From Tetraselmis striata (lineage: Eukaryota > Chlorophyta > Chlorodendrophyceae > Chlorodendrales > Chlorodendraceae): a DNA stretch of 64,000 nt. This document shows, one piece after another, positions 1 to 13,100 of the stretch. The DNA is taken from NCBI GenBank assembly GCA_006384855.1, contig VCJN01001402.1, positions 1 to 64,000 on the forward strand, given 5' to 3'. Every line of letters begins with the position of its first letter. The first letter of the stretch is position 1. The notes beneath the pieces were generated by a model. It was not told the DNA's origin and did not search any database. It was given only the letters and a program-made list of their open reading frames with translations. The translations under genes were made by a program, and so were the position numbers.

Positions 1-250
1 CTGTATCTACATACACACATATGTATCTATGTGTATAAAAATATATACAGGGAAGGGAGGTCCAATTGGAAGGAAGTTAAAAACTCCATCGCCTAGCCAC
101 AAGAATATGTTGCTATCAGTCTATTCGTTGAGCATCCCCAACGCAAGCATGTCCTTCCTCGTGGCGGCGCTAAACTTGGGTGACGCCGTCTCCGACGCCG
201 CCCGCCTCTATAGTTGCCGGCAGTTGGATGGTAACAACTGGCTGGGTTAG
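1..250. other. No gene recognised at left edge
   Basis: The first 50 bases are AT-rich with TATGTAT-like short repeats. No reading frame here resembles a known family, and no RNA gene was recognised. The stretch ends where similarity to the YR-element family begins. Confidence 0.4.
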
Positions 251-1885
251 TCCGGGCACCAATACGGGTTTGCGGGGCTAGGTTCAGGTAGGAGGGCCGC
301 CCCGCCGCGCGCCCGTCGCGCTACTCATAGCGCATGCCTCGCGCGTAACGTACATGCGCAAATGATGGTTGTTGCAAACCCGTTGTAATCCGTAGATATC
401 GATTGAGTAACGGCCGACGGTCGCGGTGATAAAATTGTACATCATGAGGCACGTTATTGTTGAGCCGTCATGTGCAGGTGTGCGCATCGTTGAGCCGCAG
501 TCGGCTGTGGTTGTAAAAAGCATCGCCCCGACGAAGGTCTAAATGTAATCCGTAGGGTAGGAGTGTCCGGTCCAGACACATGGCGCTCATCCCGTCGTGA
601 AGCTGCTAAGGTTTGCCGTGCGGCAGTCGTCACCGAAAGGCGGCCTCGCAAAGCGTTGACAACTCCGACAGAGGGTGCCCAATGCCATCACTCGTGCTCA
701 CCTTCGCGGCCACGCCCCCGACCTCACCGCGTCCGCGTTCACGCCCGCGACCTGCGAGCGTTGCTACTACTACACGAACATTGGCGGTGGCCTCGGCGTT
801 GCCGCTGGCGACTGTCGCTTGGAAGACTCGACACTCGTAGTCGCGCATCCGGTCGCCAAAAACCGCACATCCCATATGCTTCGCCGCGGTAGTCTGAAAA
901 TGCAGAGCCCTCAGCACGCCAAGCACCCCATGGTGACGACTACCGTGCACTGGTTTGATCTCGTTGAGCCTCCGCATGAAGGCTGAACGAAAGCGAAACG
1001 CGGTGGCTTCGGCGTGGTTCCGGGCGCGCGCGAGTTAAGGGGCGAGTTAAGGGGCGAAGTCTTGATTAGTAGCTCGGACGTAGGGTAGCAGCTCGTCGAG
1101 AGCCAAGAAAAGAGCGGCTGCGTGACCCCAAAACATGTCAAACCCTACACAATGTACTCCTCATGTGCCGGTATACGCCGGTCATCCTGCTTGAGGTAGT
1201 CGTTTGTCATGTCGATACGTAGAGGTAAAAGCCCAAGTACTACGCGGTTGACCAAACGAACGTCTTCGTAACCATGCTCTGGCTATGGCACCGCGAGGTA
1301 GTCGTCCTCGCTCGTCACACGCGGATTTTGCTCCTACACGCGGCCGCTCTAGCTTGGCTCTAGCAAGTCATGGCGCGCGGCGGCTCCCCGTTGGTTGTCG
1401 GATGTCTCGCGAAGCGCTGCCCAAATCCAGAGCTATGTGCTCCGTCTCCATCGACGACACCACGCCCACAAGCCGTCAATTGGGCCAACGCCGATGTGAG
1501 CTCGAGCAGCAATCTAGACCGGGCGTGCATGTCTGCTTGAAGCGATTCGAGCATGGGCTCGGCGACAGGGTCTTCTCCATCTGGCGTGTTGACGCACGGA
1601 CGTGTGGATGAGAATTACACACACGAATGGTGAGCCGGGTGCGTGTGGTCTATGACTTTGCCCGCAACATGTTACGGGACAGTTAATCGCTGTGTGTAGC
1701 ACAACGAGATTGGAAGATGGCACGCTCTGCTATTGCGACTGATTTTTATGTCTACTCGTAGTGTTGCACACGAAAGGCGGGCACAGCGACGAGTTAATTC
1801 GTAACCCGTACCGCTTACCAGCACATGTAGCCGGAAAATCAATTAGGAAAGGGGGAACCTCATAAACTAGCTAGTTTATTTACAT
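251..1885 (-). mobile_element. Old, degraded remnant of the 3.2-kb tyrosine-recombinase (YR) retroelement family
   Basis: On the minus strand this segment matches the better preserved copies at 25195-35088 and 45472-48692. It holds the outer A repeat (about 1690-1885), the gag-like region (about 630-1600) and the region coding the N-terminal part of the recombinase (about 260-630). The outer edge still shows a diverged palindrome (TAAACTAGCTAGTTTA, near 1866-1881). The rest of the recombinase and the B/A/B end are absent, so this is a partial copy. It is much more diverged than the other copies and carries many breaks, so it is old. Identification rests on direct similarity; boundaries are approximate. 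Confidence 0.8.
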
Positions 1886-2110
1886 CGTAATATGCGCACC
1901 GCGCCGCGATCCCCCGGCCCGGCCCGCCGCGCCGTGCTGCATCGCACATACAAATCCCGCCAGCTGCTGCACAAATCACCACCGCGCTACATGTACATGG
2001 TACCCGTTAAATTCTCTTTGTCACAGGCAGCAGTAATGTCGCACCGGACCTACGCTGGGAAATGCGCCAGGCCGGTGAGGGGACAACACAGCCAAAGCAA
2101 GCACACTGGG
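1886..2110. other. Spacer between two element remnants
   Basis: A short GC-rich spacer with no recognised gene. The imperfect repeat TATAGGG occurs several times just beyond it (about 2126-2152), too short and irregular to be a telomere tract. Confidence 0.4.
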
Positions 2111-4762
2111 CACCCATGGCCTTTCTATAGGGTATAGGGTATAGGGCATAGGGACATGCTCTAGGACGGTTTGTGGTTGACCCGAGTGAGGAGTGGCAGC
2201 CAGTGGGTCAGCGCAAATATTGATGCGGGTCAAGCGTAGGCGGACAAAGGCGTCATTTATGAAACATAGCGTCGCGCCGGAGTCAAGTAGCATAGTTGGC
2301 GGCGGAAGGTCTGGGTAGTCGGATAATTTAGGTTTTAGCAATAATAAATCGTTGTCGGACATAGAGGTGACGAAAGCTTTTTCGGTTTCAAAGCGGGGCT
2401 GGTGGGATTTTTTGAATGTTTTATTGGGCACATAGGTATTACCTTTAGACTCTAGCTCAAGAGCCTTGATGTGTTCATAGCGCATACTGTCGCTGTGCGT
2501 TGTGGCCACGTGTTCGTCGACCGTGTTGTCGGCGGGGTAAACATCTACTATCCAGTTGGTTGGTGGCATAGGCAGGTCATCTGTGGCGGATGTGGCAGTG
2601 TGGAACAGGTAGGTGCCGGCGGGGTACGAGTGGATGAGGCGATATTTTGATAAGATGGGGCGCCAGGACCTTTCCGAGTCCGCTATTCCATCGTGGTAAA
2701 ACAATAATACCGCGAGTATCATAGGGAGACTCTTGGCGCTGTGCTTCGAAGTGTTCGAGTATAGGTAAGACAGATTCGTCGTACGGAGGATGGATAAACA
2801 CGGTGTGGCCGATAGCTGATGTAGAGGTAAACGGATTATCGCGCGAACAAAAATTCGGGCAGACCGCGTCAAATGCGGAGGCACATGCGTCTAGGGTGAC
2901 CGGGCCATAATTATAATTAAGGCGGGCAAATTCATCGCGATCAATGGCAGTGGAATCCGGTGGGCAGGCAGGCGGCCAAGTGGGCTTGGTATTATTTCCA
3001 GTGCCGGGGCGACGTCGGTAAAATTTCCGAACAGCAGCGCGTTTTTCAATCGCGGATAACTTGGCAGCATTGGTGTTAGCTGGGATGGCAAAGTCGGCAG
3101 TTGCTAGCAGAAACCGACACAGCTCGTGCGAAGGCAACGAGTGTGCCGACTCGACAGGCAACGGGCCTGAAGAGGAGGCCCCGTCATGCGCAGACACCGG
3201 CACGCAGGCCTCGGCCGCGCTCTCAATAGTTAGCTCGTTCACTGGGGGCAAGCCAATAGGCATAGTCTCAGGGATGGGGGACAGACTCGGCCAGTAAGAA
3301 AGATTGTCGATTGATTTACAATTCGAAATCGAATCTAAGCTGGCCCCAACCCGTCATTGACCGTCAGGGCGGTTCAAGTTCAGCTTGGTAATACCCTTAG
3401 CTGCCTTGTTGGCAGCCCCTGTCTGGCGCCAAGCCTGCTTGTCAGCCTCGCTCGTCGACGAGCATTTCATGATGGAGTGGCCCAGTCGGCCACATCCATC
3501 GCACTTGCCTTCATAGCGGTCATAGCCAGAGCGGCGGGGGGTGACGGGCGGGGGAGGAGGTGGTTGGGTTGCAACGGGAGTGGTAGGGGGGCGGGTAGGG
3601 GGAGGGGGGCCGGGGGGGGAAATGGGCCGGCACCCGGGCGGATGTACCGGTGGGGTGTGTCGGCAGGTGGCAGCTTACGCTTGCTAGAGGCGGAAGCGGC
3701 AAACTCGAGGTCGATGGCTTCGAGGTGGCGGCAGATTGGTGGCGTAGGAGTCGATAGGCTCGTTGGCGCGACGTCCGGCAGCCTCGAGGGCAATCTGAGC
3801 TGAGTTGGGTAGGCATGCCTGGATGACGCCCACAACGGTGAACTCGTTGTAGCGGAGGTGCTCCGGCAGCAGGTCAAAGGTGCGCCGCAGGTGCTGGGCG
3901 AGCTTGATGGTGTTTCCCGGCAGATGAGGATGGTTGGGGGCGATGCGCAGGCCAGTGGCGTATGTAGCGCATGATGACGCCAGGCAGGTTGGAGTTGGAG
4001 TGGAAGCATGCAACGAGCTTGGACTGGAAATCGTCGATGTCGGCGAAGAACGGTGACGACGCTCACGCCAGGTGCGACGTCGCGAGGCACAGGGGGGTTG
4101 TTGGCCAGTAGACCGCGGTAGGCCATGCCAGCGTCCGACTATGGCGGGAACTGGCGCAGGATCCATGCCTTCAGGGCAGGGGTCTAGTAGATACCGGCGA
4201 TGAGTTCCTTGAGGTCCGTGAAGAACGCGATGAGTTGGCGAACCTCGCGGCGGGCGCCGAGGATGCGGGAGGCGTTGATGATGTCCGTCGCCGGGACGCG
4301 GGTCTTAGTTTTGGCCAGTTCCACCTGGATGACGCGGGCGACGTGTGTGTCGATCTCCATGTTGACAAGGCCGGCAACGGCGGCGGCGGCGGTCGCAGCT
4401 TGGTCGGCCATAGTAGCATCGGCGGCGGCGCGGCGGGTGATGGGCATACGCAGTGGAAGCGTGACGGGGGCGTTAAACCGGAGCTCAGCGAAACCAATGT
4501 AAACCAGTGAAAGCAATTCAAAAGATCCGATCATTTCATATACACGCGGGCAACCGCATATATAGCCATACAGCCGGTACACGGGCAGCCGAGTACTGGT
4601 ATACCGCGCTATACTAGTATCGATACCGGGCAGCCGAGTATCGGTACGAGTATAGCTAACATTCCATCGTGTCCCATCCGTGGACGACTGATTCGATTCT
4701 CCGGGTGATAGGGAGTTTCGAACCAGTGACCTCCTGGATCGCAGCCAAGGCTCCGAAACCAA
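2111..4762 (-). mobile_element. Truncated Ty3/gypsy retrotransposon remnant with gag, Dam-like domain and protease
   Basis: Parts in coding order on the minus strand: a primer-binding site (4750-4762, TTGGTTTCGGAGC on the coding strand); a gag region (about 4450-3430) ending in a CCHC zinc knuckle (CX2CX4HX4C, about 3440-3520); a segment with a Dam-like N6-adenine methyltransferase fold signature (about 2930-2570, with DACAS and HPPYDE); and a retropepsin motif LLDSGAT (about 2260-2310). Reverse transcriptase, RNase H and integrase are absent, so the element is truncated at the 3' side. It carries several breaks and looks considerably older than the gypsy element at 25687-32375, to which it is distantly related. 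No Nudix-like segment is recognisable in it. Confidence 0.75.
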
Positions 4763-5059
4763 TGTAAGCTTTAAGTAGGAGGCTTTAGTGAAGAGGAGGA
4801 AGAGGCTTGTAGCAAAGGTACTTGTTACAGTGTACCGAGGCGTACACGGCTTTATACAGCTATTGGCATGGCAGCCGGTTGCAAGCAGGTGCTAGGCTTG
4901 GAGATGCGATCTAGTCTTGAAGTCATCGGGGATTGCTGCAGACAACCTCGGGCATTGGTAGAAGCATGCGAGCGTAACGTGGCCCGTACATCTGTAAGAC
5001 GTGTAATAGGTACTGGTGGCGTGCGGGCATTGAGCAGATGTCGGGTAGTACAGAAATGA

Positions 5060-5121
<62 letters not shown>

Positions 5122-5190
5122 GAACATGCATGTGCTTACGAGTATGGTGGGTATGAGTATGCAGGTAAGGTTATAGTGGTAACCCTAACA
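4763..5190 (-). repeat. Candidate 5' LTR of the truncated gypsy element
   Basis: On the minus strand the segment begins TGTTAGGG and ends CTTACA, immediately before the primer-binding site at 4750-4762. The young gypsy LTR likewise begins TGTTAT and ends TAACA before the same primer-binding sequence. The length of 428 bp is close to the 411 bp of the young LTR, but the bodies are not similar and no 3' LTR remains for comparison. A second copy of the junction (CGAAACCAATGTAA) lies at about 4489-4502, so the true boundary could differ. The assignment is an inference. Confidence 0.45.
5059..5120. repeat. TA dinucleotide microsatellite
   Basis: About 31 uninterrupted TA units. It produces long artificial Tyr-Ile reading frames on both strands that are not genes. 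It lies inside the candidate LTR at 4763-5190. Confidence 0.95.
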
Positions 5191-5824
5191 CTGCTGCATC
5201 TGTATCAGTTTTTTGAGCGAGCATGCTCAGCGTTGTCGACATAATCTAGATGCCACTGCGTGAACTCCGCGCGCCTACGGCGGGAGGTACCTCCTTGCGC
5301 GCTGACGTACCGAATGCGATGCCTCTTCCGAGTAGTTCGCAGCACATGCAGGTCCCCGTCTGCGCTCGGCATTGAGAGCTTGAAGCGCGCGAGCCTTGTC
5401 GCGAAGTCTCTTCACAAGCGCGACGGCGGCAAAACCCGCCACAATGGCAGCCATCTCACCGTGGCCATCGGGACCTTGGAGTATATGGGCATGTTGAGGC
5501 AATGTGGGTTCCCCAAGCGGGCTGCGCTCGGGTACGCACGGGACAGTGATCGTCCCAGTGCTGGTGGGGGAGAGGGGCCGAGATATGAGCAGCCGCCCGT
5601 CCACCCGCGCCTTTTCTTTTCAAAATGTTCAACAACGAATCGCCGCCGACTCTGCGGTTGCGGCGGATACTGGGATGTCACATTTCACGGTGCCGGCCGC
5701 AACCGTAAACATGCCGAATTTGCGGTTCCCACCAGCATTTTAGTACCCGTATGAATATTTGCGACTACGGTTACTACGGGTACCGGTTCGACGGCCGAAA
5801 ATGAAATGTACCCTTGGCAAAAAT
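5191..5824. other. No gene recognised
   Basis: Moderately GC-rich sequence between the candidate LTR and the YR element. Open frames of 80-160 codons exist on both strands, but they overlap one another and resemble no family I know. No RNA gene or clear repeat was seen. Confidence 0.4.
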
Positions 5825-8800
5825 GATCTAAACTAGTTTATGGGGTTTCCTCCCTTGACCTAACCGCCTTTCGGCTACAAGTGCTGCTCAGTGGTACGGG
5901 AACTAGGCATCTGTCGTTGCGCCCCTTTTTGGGTGCAGCACGAGTAGACATAAAAGCAGCCATAACAGCCGAGCCTGCCATCTTCCAGTTGTCGCTGCGT
6001 TCCACGCAGCGATGTTAAGAACTGTCTTGTAACTTGTTGCGACCAAGGTCACCCCAGGTTGTTCAAGACCACACCCGGCTCACCACCCGTGTGTGATATT
6101 CTCATCCGAACGCCCGTGCGTTACCATCCCAGATGGAGAAGAACCCGTCGTTGAGCCGACGCTCGAGTCGCTATACGCAGATGTGAAGGCCCAGTCTACA
6201 TTACTGCGAGAGCTTGCTACAACGATGGCCCAATTGACGGCTCGTGAGCGCGTTGTTGATGGAGAAGGAGCACATGGTTCCGGTTCCGGGCAGCGCATCG
6301 CGGGACAGTCGACAGGAAGCGGGGGAGCCGCAGAGCGCCCCGACTTGCTAGAGCCAGCCCAGAGCGGCCGTGTCGGAGCAAAATCCGTGAGTGACGAGGA
6401 TGACTACCTCGCGGTGCCAGAACTACTGCAGAGACCCGAGTCTGGTTACGAGGCCGTTCGACCGGTCAGCCGAGTGCCTGGACTCTTCCCCCCTAAGCAC
6501 CGACCCAACGAACGAGTACCTCAAGCAGGATGACCGGCGTCTGCCGGCCCAAGAGGAGTATCTATGGATGTCGTGTTTCGGCGCCCACATGGCCGCACTT
6601 TTCGTGGCTCTCGACGAGCTGCTGCCTTACGTCCCTGCTGCAAATCAGGACTTCACCCCCTGCCTCGCGAGAGCTCGGAACACGCCGAAGCCATCGACAA
6701 GGCGTTTCGCTTTCGTTTGGCCTTCCTACGGAGGCTTAATGAGGTCAAGCGTGTGCACGATGACCAAGGTGTTTTGGACGTGCTGCGAGCTCAGCACTTT
6801 CAGCATGCTTCTGAGCATCTGGGTTCCGCGATTTTTGGGGACCTCGTGAGGGACTACGAGCGTCGCGTCTTCGAGGCGACTGTGGCCAGCAACGCCAAAG
6901 CAACCGCTACTGCTCGGGTGGCGGCAGCAGTTGCAGGTCGCGGACGTGGACGAGGACGTGGCGGTGGACGCTGGCGTGGTCGCGAAGGCACGAGTGACGG
7001 TGTGGGGCGCCTTTCGTCGGAGCTGCTGGAGCTTTGCGAGGCCACCTTTCGGTGACCGCCGAAAAGCGCACCCTTGCAGCTCAACGGCGGGATGAGCGCC
7101 GTGTGTCAGGACCAGACCCCCCCCCCCCCCCCCCCCCCCACCTTACATACTTCATTTAGTCCTTCCTCGGTGCGGCGCTTCTTACAGCTACAACCGAGTG
7201 CGGCTCAACCATCCGCACACCTGCACATGGCGGCTCAACCAACCGCCTCCCGTACCATTCCATCACTGCGTCCGTCGGTTGTTACATTTCGTGTCACAAC
7301 TAAATCGCAACGACCAAGCTTCGCGCGTGTACGTTACGCTCGCGACAGGCGCTACGAGCGCGAAGGGCGCGCGGGGCGGCCCTCCTACCTGAACCTTGCC
7401 CCGCAAACCCGTAATGATGCTACTGCAAACCCGTCCAGCATCTACCGGCCAACCGCCGGGAACCTAACCGTTGCTGCCGAGTACTTTGCAAACAGTAGTC
7501 GCACCTTTGGAACTCTGTCGCTAAACGACGCACTTACGTAATTGACGAGCCCGAGGCTGTCGCTCCCTGGGCTGCTTCACTGCGATCTCGACTGCGGGAT
7601 GCTTTCGGCTCAGACGAGCTAGGACAACCGACACTCGACCTGCTCTCCAGCTCCCTCACCGCTCAGACACTCAAGAGCTACGCCAGCAGACTGTCTTAGT
7701 TCGCGGAGTTCTGCCACGACTCCGAGGAAATCAGCCCGCTGGAGGCGACCATTGCTACTGTCGTTCGGTACGTTGCCTGGATTGGTGAGCGAGGGCACAT
7801 TGGAGCAAAGTCACTGCAACCCTACCTGTCTGCAATCAACACGTTCTTCGAGCTGCACAACCTCGACCCAATCGCCAAGGACACCTCACTTCGGCAAGGC
7901 GTGGGCTGATGCTGCGGCAGCGCCGTCTTGAAACCGCCCCTTTTCGAGTTCCTGTAGGTTACCGCTTCGTCACAAAGGCCGAGCTGATTGTGTCTGCTCC
8001 CACCCCAGAGTACCAACACGACTTCCGAGCCCTCGTGGCCTCTCGGTTGTCAACTTCATGTTCTTTGCCAGAGGTTTTACTGGCGTCTCCTGCCGAGTGT
8101 GGGATGTGCATGTCGACGATTACAACAACATTACCCTGCATGTGTACCGCGAGAAAGGCCGCGCTGGCCGACGGGGACCCGACGACCTGCGCGTACTTCG
8201 CCTTCCAGTCTCAGAGCACCCCCGAATTGCATGTCTCCTGCACCACTTCATCGACAACGTACAGTCTGTCCCCCTGATTACTGTTGCCTTGGCTGAAACA
8301 AACTTCTGGGCGGTCACCCCGAGCGAGCAGTCCAAACCTTGGACCGCCGCTACAATGTTGGGCTGACTGTCTACAGCCGTCCGTCTTGTCGGTGCTGCCC
8401 CTCCCGCCGGCACTTCATGGACCTCACACAGCCTTCGCAAGGGAGCAGCGTCTGCGGCCAACGCCATCGGAGTACCATGTCCCACATTCGCTACCAAGGC
8501 GACTGGGCCACTAACTCCTACGTCGTTCTGGACTACATCGACCCCAACGTTCTTCCTTCACCTGGCGCATGGTTCTTCTTTGGCCACATCGCCCCACTCC
8601 GCCACTTCCAAGTCCAACACGACTCCGCAGCGGTGGCCTTCCCGGTGCCTCTTTAATGACCTGGCGCTACCCCTTCTCCGTCAATCCACCGCTCTCTCCG
8701 TTCGCTCATGACTGGCAACACCAGACTCAACTTGAAATGATCTAAACTAGTTTATGGGGTTTCCTCCCTTGACCTAACCGCTTCTCGGCTACAAGTGCTG

Positions 8801-9041
8801 CTCAGTGGTACGGGAACTAGGCATCTGTCGTTGCGCCCCTTTTTGGGTGCAGCACGAGTAGACATAAAAGCAGCCATAACAGCTGAGCCTGCCATCTTCC
8901 AGTTTTCGCTGCGTTCCTCGCAGCGCCCCCCTGACTCCGTTTCCCCTCCACGCTTTCGCTAAACTATCCTGCCAATTTCGGCTCTTGACCGTGTAAAACA
9001 GCCTGCGCGACCTTTTTGGCAGCACCAGACTCAACTTGAAA
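5825..9041 (+). mobile_element. 3.2-kb YR retroelement copy with split direct repeats, broken
   Basis: Near full-length copy reading rightwards. Order: A1 repeat (5825-6012), gag-like region (about 6093-7055), tyrosine recombinase region (about 7060-8656), B1 (8711-8736), A2 (8738-8923), B2 (9017-9041). The arrangement A1-genes-B1-A2-B2 is the split-direct-repeat layout known from PAT/TOC/kangaroo-type YR retrotransposons. No reverse transcriptase is present. Compared with the copy at 45472-48692 it has several breaks in both coding regions, so it is a fossil older than that copy but younger than the remnant at 251-1885. No target-site duplication is seen, as expected for YR elements. Confidence 0.85.
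8738..8923 (+). repeat. A2 repeat of YR element, containing palindrome and hairpin
   Basis: Begins TGATCTAAACTAGTTTATGG and matches the A1 repeat at 5825-6012 along its length. The 12-bp palindrome TAAACTAGTTTA is at 8743-8754 (at 5829-5840 in A1). The inner end of A1 carries an 8-bp-stem hairpin, CGCTGCGTTCCACGCAGCG; A2 carries the same hairpin slightly diverged. Confidence 0.85.
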
Positions 9042-10104
9042 CCCTAAAAACATGAAATCCTTGGCAATATATACTGTAGCTACTCAGCGCGGGAAAATGA
9101 CTGAGCGCGCCAAGGACGAGGAATTGAAACGGACTAGCGGACCGACCGCGCGAGCACACCCAGCAGAAGCAGCACTTCCGAGAGCGAACGCGCGGCCCTG
9201 TGGGGACGATATTGCGCAGTGACCAGTGCAGCGCCCCTCTCCACCCACCTCCTCTGATCACGCCCTTGACACCTGATACGGCGGCTCTCCAACGGGCCGC
9301 GTCAGGCACCGCACGGGAGATATGATCCGCGGCGCGTGCCGGGCGAGCACCGCGCACGGGGCGGCTCGGGCGTGCCACCGACTCGTCAGCACTGGCCTGC
9401 AGGGCTTCCAGGAGGCCCGACGCCAGCCGTCTTGTCGCCCGCAGAACGCGCGACGCATGCCCGCTGCCACTTTTGAGGCACGCAGGTGAAGTCGCCGCGA
9501 CTGCCCCTTGACGCGAGAAGAAAACAAATTCCGAAATGTAGGGTTTGTCGGCTGGGCTCGTCAGATTTTACCACGGCGATGGCCACTGACGGGTGCGGGT
9601 CGCCCTTTGACGCCGACCGCGCAGGCTTGACGGCACGCTGCTAGGGAGCTTCTTTCGGGGCAAGAGCACAGCGGTGCAATACAAGCTCCGCGTCCGCGGC
9701 TGCATCACCAACTGCTACGCCAAGAAAGGGGGCACCTTTTCGCCGGACTCGTCAGAAAGCGTGGAGCACTCCAGCGCGATACTGGTGCGGACAGCTGCGC
9801 ATCAGTGCACCAACACGCGGAAACCCACGCCATCAACTCGACGCGGCGGACAGCGTCGCCAGTGTTGGCGCCCTGTGCGCAAAAAACGCGCTGCTATTTT
9901 TCAAGCACTGACAGCTCCCTGCGCTCACGCCCGCTGCCCCAGCTGCCACACCGGTCAGAGATTCCACAGGCGAAGCTCAAGCGGCGAGCGCACTTGATAT
10001 GGGACGAGGTAGGACCACGCGCCACCCTGCCGACTCGAGCGAAACGGCATTGTTGCGAAGTGCCATGCCTCCCCGCGAGGCGCTCACGTGACCACCTCGC
10101 AAAG
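9042..10104. other. Upstream region of the NAD kinase gene
   Basis: GC-rich sequence with no recognised gene or element. Long frames exist on both strands but look compositional. A 5' untranslated region or an additional non-coding first exon of the NAD kinase gene could lie here. I could not identify a TATA box or other promoter element with confidence. Confidence 0.4.
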
Positions 10105-13100
10105 ATGGCCACAGCATGCGCTCTGGGCGCATCACACATAGGCAGCCTGTCTGGGCACGCTCCTCCCTCTGTGGCTCTCAGCGCCGGCTTGCAGAGCGCT
10201 CACGAGCCCGGACGCGCGCGCCTGCGTCCATGGTGGCAGGGGTGTCCCAAGCGCGTGCTCATCGTGAAGAAGCACTACTCCAAGGCGGCCTCGGAGGCGA
10301 TGCGGCAGATTGCGGACTGGTGCGCGCTATCAACACCGCAACGCACAGCAGGGTCGGCCGGTGCTTGCTGCAGCCTGCTGCCGTACCAGTGCCACCGAAA
10401 GCAGCCGGCGCCCCGCAGTCACCGTGCTCCCTGTGCGCGCAGGCTGAAGGCGCAGGGCTTGGAGGTGGTGGTTGAGGAGAAAGTGCACCAGCGCGAGTTC
10501 CCGGACCTGATCCCCTTCGCCAAGCGACCTTCGGCGGGTACAGCCACCACTGTGCGCGTCACACCCATGCATGCGCCAGCTGGGGCAGCAAACAATCGTA
10601 GCTGCGGCACTTGGGCTAAAATTACTGCCAGGCGCCGCTGCGCTACTGCATCTGCTGCTGACTGCTCTGCTGCGATGCCGCAAGCGTCCTCTGCCTGCGC
10701 TGCCGTCCCCCAAGCCAGCACTGCCGCATCCTGAGGGAGGTGGGTGCGCTGTCTGTGCTTGGCCATCTGCTGCGGACTCACTCGGCCGCCGCCGGCGCAC
10801 GCAGACTACAGCAAGATAGACCTCTGCGTCTCCCTGGGCGGGGACGGCACCTTCCTGCATCTGGCCAGCCTCTTCGGGGAGGACGAGCCGCTGCCCCCGG
10901 CGGTGTCCTTCGCCATGGGGACCCTGGGCTTCCTCACCCCCTTTGACGTGAACGACTTCAAGGTCGGCACCCCCGCGCCACCCGCATGCCTCGGCCCCTT
11001 GCGGCGCCGTCTCCCACACTCAGAGCTGCACAACCCACGCCACCCCTCGCTGACCCAGCATGGCATGCGCGCGGCAGACGACCCTGCAATGCGTGCTCTC
11101 TGCCAGCGAGGACTCCCCCGTGTTCTGCACTCTCCGCACACGCAAGACGTGCAAGGTAGCTTTGCCTGGACGTGTCAGAAGAGCCACACCTCGCCAGCAT
11201 GTGATCGGGCCGTCCGTGCTCCTCCGCCACTGGTCTCCCGGCTGCCGTATCCCGTGAAGTTGAGGGCGCTGCCCGCATTGCAGGTCTACGGACGCCACGG
11301 GACGCTGAATGGCGTCTACCAAGTTCTCAACGAGTGCTTGATAGGTAAGTGGGCGATGCGCCATGCCCGCACCCCTGGTAGCGCTGCTAACTGCGCGCTC
11401 GTAGAACCGCGAACCTAGCGGCCTCTCCGTGGTTGGTAATGACTGACAACAGGCTGCCGCCCCGCCCCCCTCCGCCGTCCCTCATGGCGCCATGTTTGTC
11501 CCGTGATGCGCAGACCGCGGGGCCAGCCCAGCCATGGTGAAGCTGGAGTGCTTCATCGACGGCGAGCACATCACCACAATACAGGTCGGGCCACCTCCCC
11601 CTCCCCCCACCTCCCCCGCAAACCCGTGCATACATGACCTCGCAGCGCCCCAAGGACCTCAAGCGCCCCCATGCCTGCCGCATGTCTGCAACCCGCAGGC
11701 AGATGGCCTCATCATCGCGACGCCGTCCGGCTCCACCGCGTACAGCCTGTCGGTGGGCGGGCCGATGGTGGCCCCGTCGGTCCCCTGCGCCCTCATCACC
11801 CCCGTGGCGCCGCACTCGCTCTCCTTCCGCCCGCTGGTCGTGCCGGAATCCTCCGACATTCTCATCCACCTGCCAAGCCACTCCCGGCGGGGAGCCAGGT
11901 GGGCCGCCTCTGATCATCCCCGCCCTTTCACACCCGCTCCGCTGGCTGGCTTTGACGGAATTTCACCAACGGATGCCGACACAGTACTGGGAACACTGCG
12001 AGTTAGAACCCGCACGGTCTGCCAGATGCCAAATGTAGACGAAACTATAGCGGAACTACAGGAGATGTTCATAGTTATAGGTTGCATGCAAGCCCAATGA
12101 CTTCGAGGCCTAGTATGATAAGGGTTTTGAAAGTTGCATCGGCACCCATATTAAGTATTTAACATACATAAGGCTCAGCGATTACATAAATGTAACGTAT
12201 GATTTTCTTCACATTTTCGCATCCAGACTCCGAAGCGAGTAAACAATTTGATGCAAATCAAAAGGTAAGAAGTGTGCGAAACCACGGGCGCCAACGCACC
12301 TATGAGAACCCTTAATAGAGGCCTTAAATTGGGCTTGCATCCAACCTCTAAGAGCATTCGCCACAGTTTTATCTACGTTTCGCACCTGGCAGGCAGCGCA
12401 GGCTCGTATTCGCAGTGTTCTTATTTCCGTGTCGGTGCAGATGCGGTTTACCGTCTTTCTCGAGGTATATGGATCCTCCGCCGCCCTTTGCCCCCATCCA
12501 TGCAGCTAAGAAACAATCGGCTAAGCGGAGCGGACATGGCTGTGCGATGGTCGACTGTGACCGACTGCGTGTGGGATGCTGAGGCGGCGCTGGCTGGCGG
12601 GGCAGGGCGAGCTTTGATGGGAGGTCCGCGATGGAGCTGGAGCCCGGCTCCTCCATCCAGTGCCAGACGTCCGAGTGCCCCATGCCTGTTGTCAACCTGC
12701 GGAAACTGGATCACGACTGGTGAACCCCCCCCCCCCCCCCCCCAGGCGCTCCCGACATGATGGTGACGACACACAGTGTGAGAATACAGGGCACGAGGAG
12801 AATGAGTTTCCGGGGCGGGTCAGCCTGTGGGACTCACCGGGATTCTCACCCAGATCCCCAGGATTTAAGCCAGGATTTTCATCGAACTAGGCGTTAAAGG
12901 TTCTAAAGTGATACCATGGAAAACCTATCCCTAACTTACCATCAGGAACCTAGTATCATCAGGGTAAAACATCTAGGTATGCGAATGCCCCCCCACCCCG
13001 CCCAGGCTCCCCCCCCCCCCCCCCCCCCCCCGGCCAGACAAATGGCGTGGGCTGGCAGCTGTATAGAGCACATCCCTGACTCGACTCCTATCCAGTTTCA

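Noticed and set aside
2126-2152. TATAGGG repeats resembling telomere sequence
   Set aside because: Only a few irregular units and not the plant/algal telomere unit; too short for a telomere.
4690-4762. tRNA-like fold on the minus strand (plausible D-arm, anticodon stem and GGTTCGAAAC box)
   Set aside because: The T-stem and acceptor stem do not pair, and the D-arm-like part is the primer-binding site of the gypsy remnant. Not called as a tRNA gene or SINE.
4852-5244. Reading frames with long Tyr-Ile runs on both strands
   Set aside because: They are translations of a TA microsatellite, not proteins.
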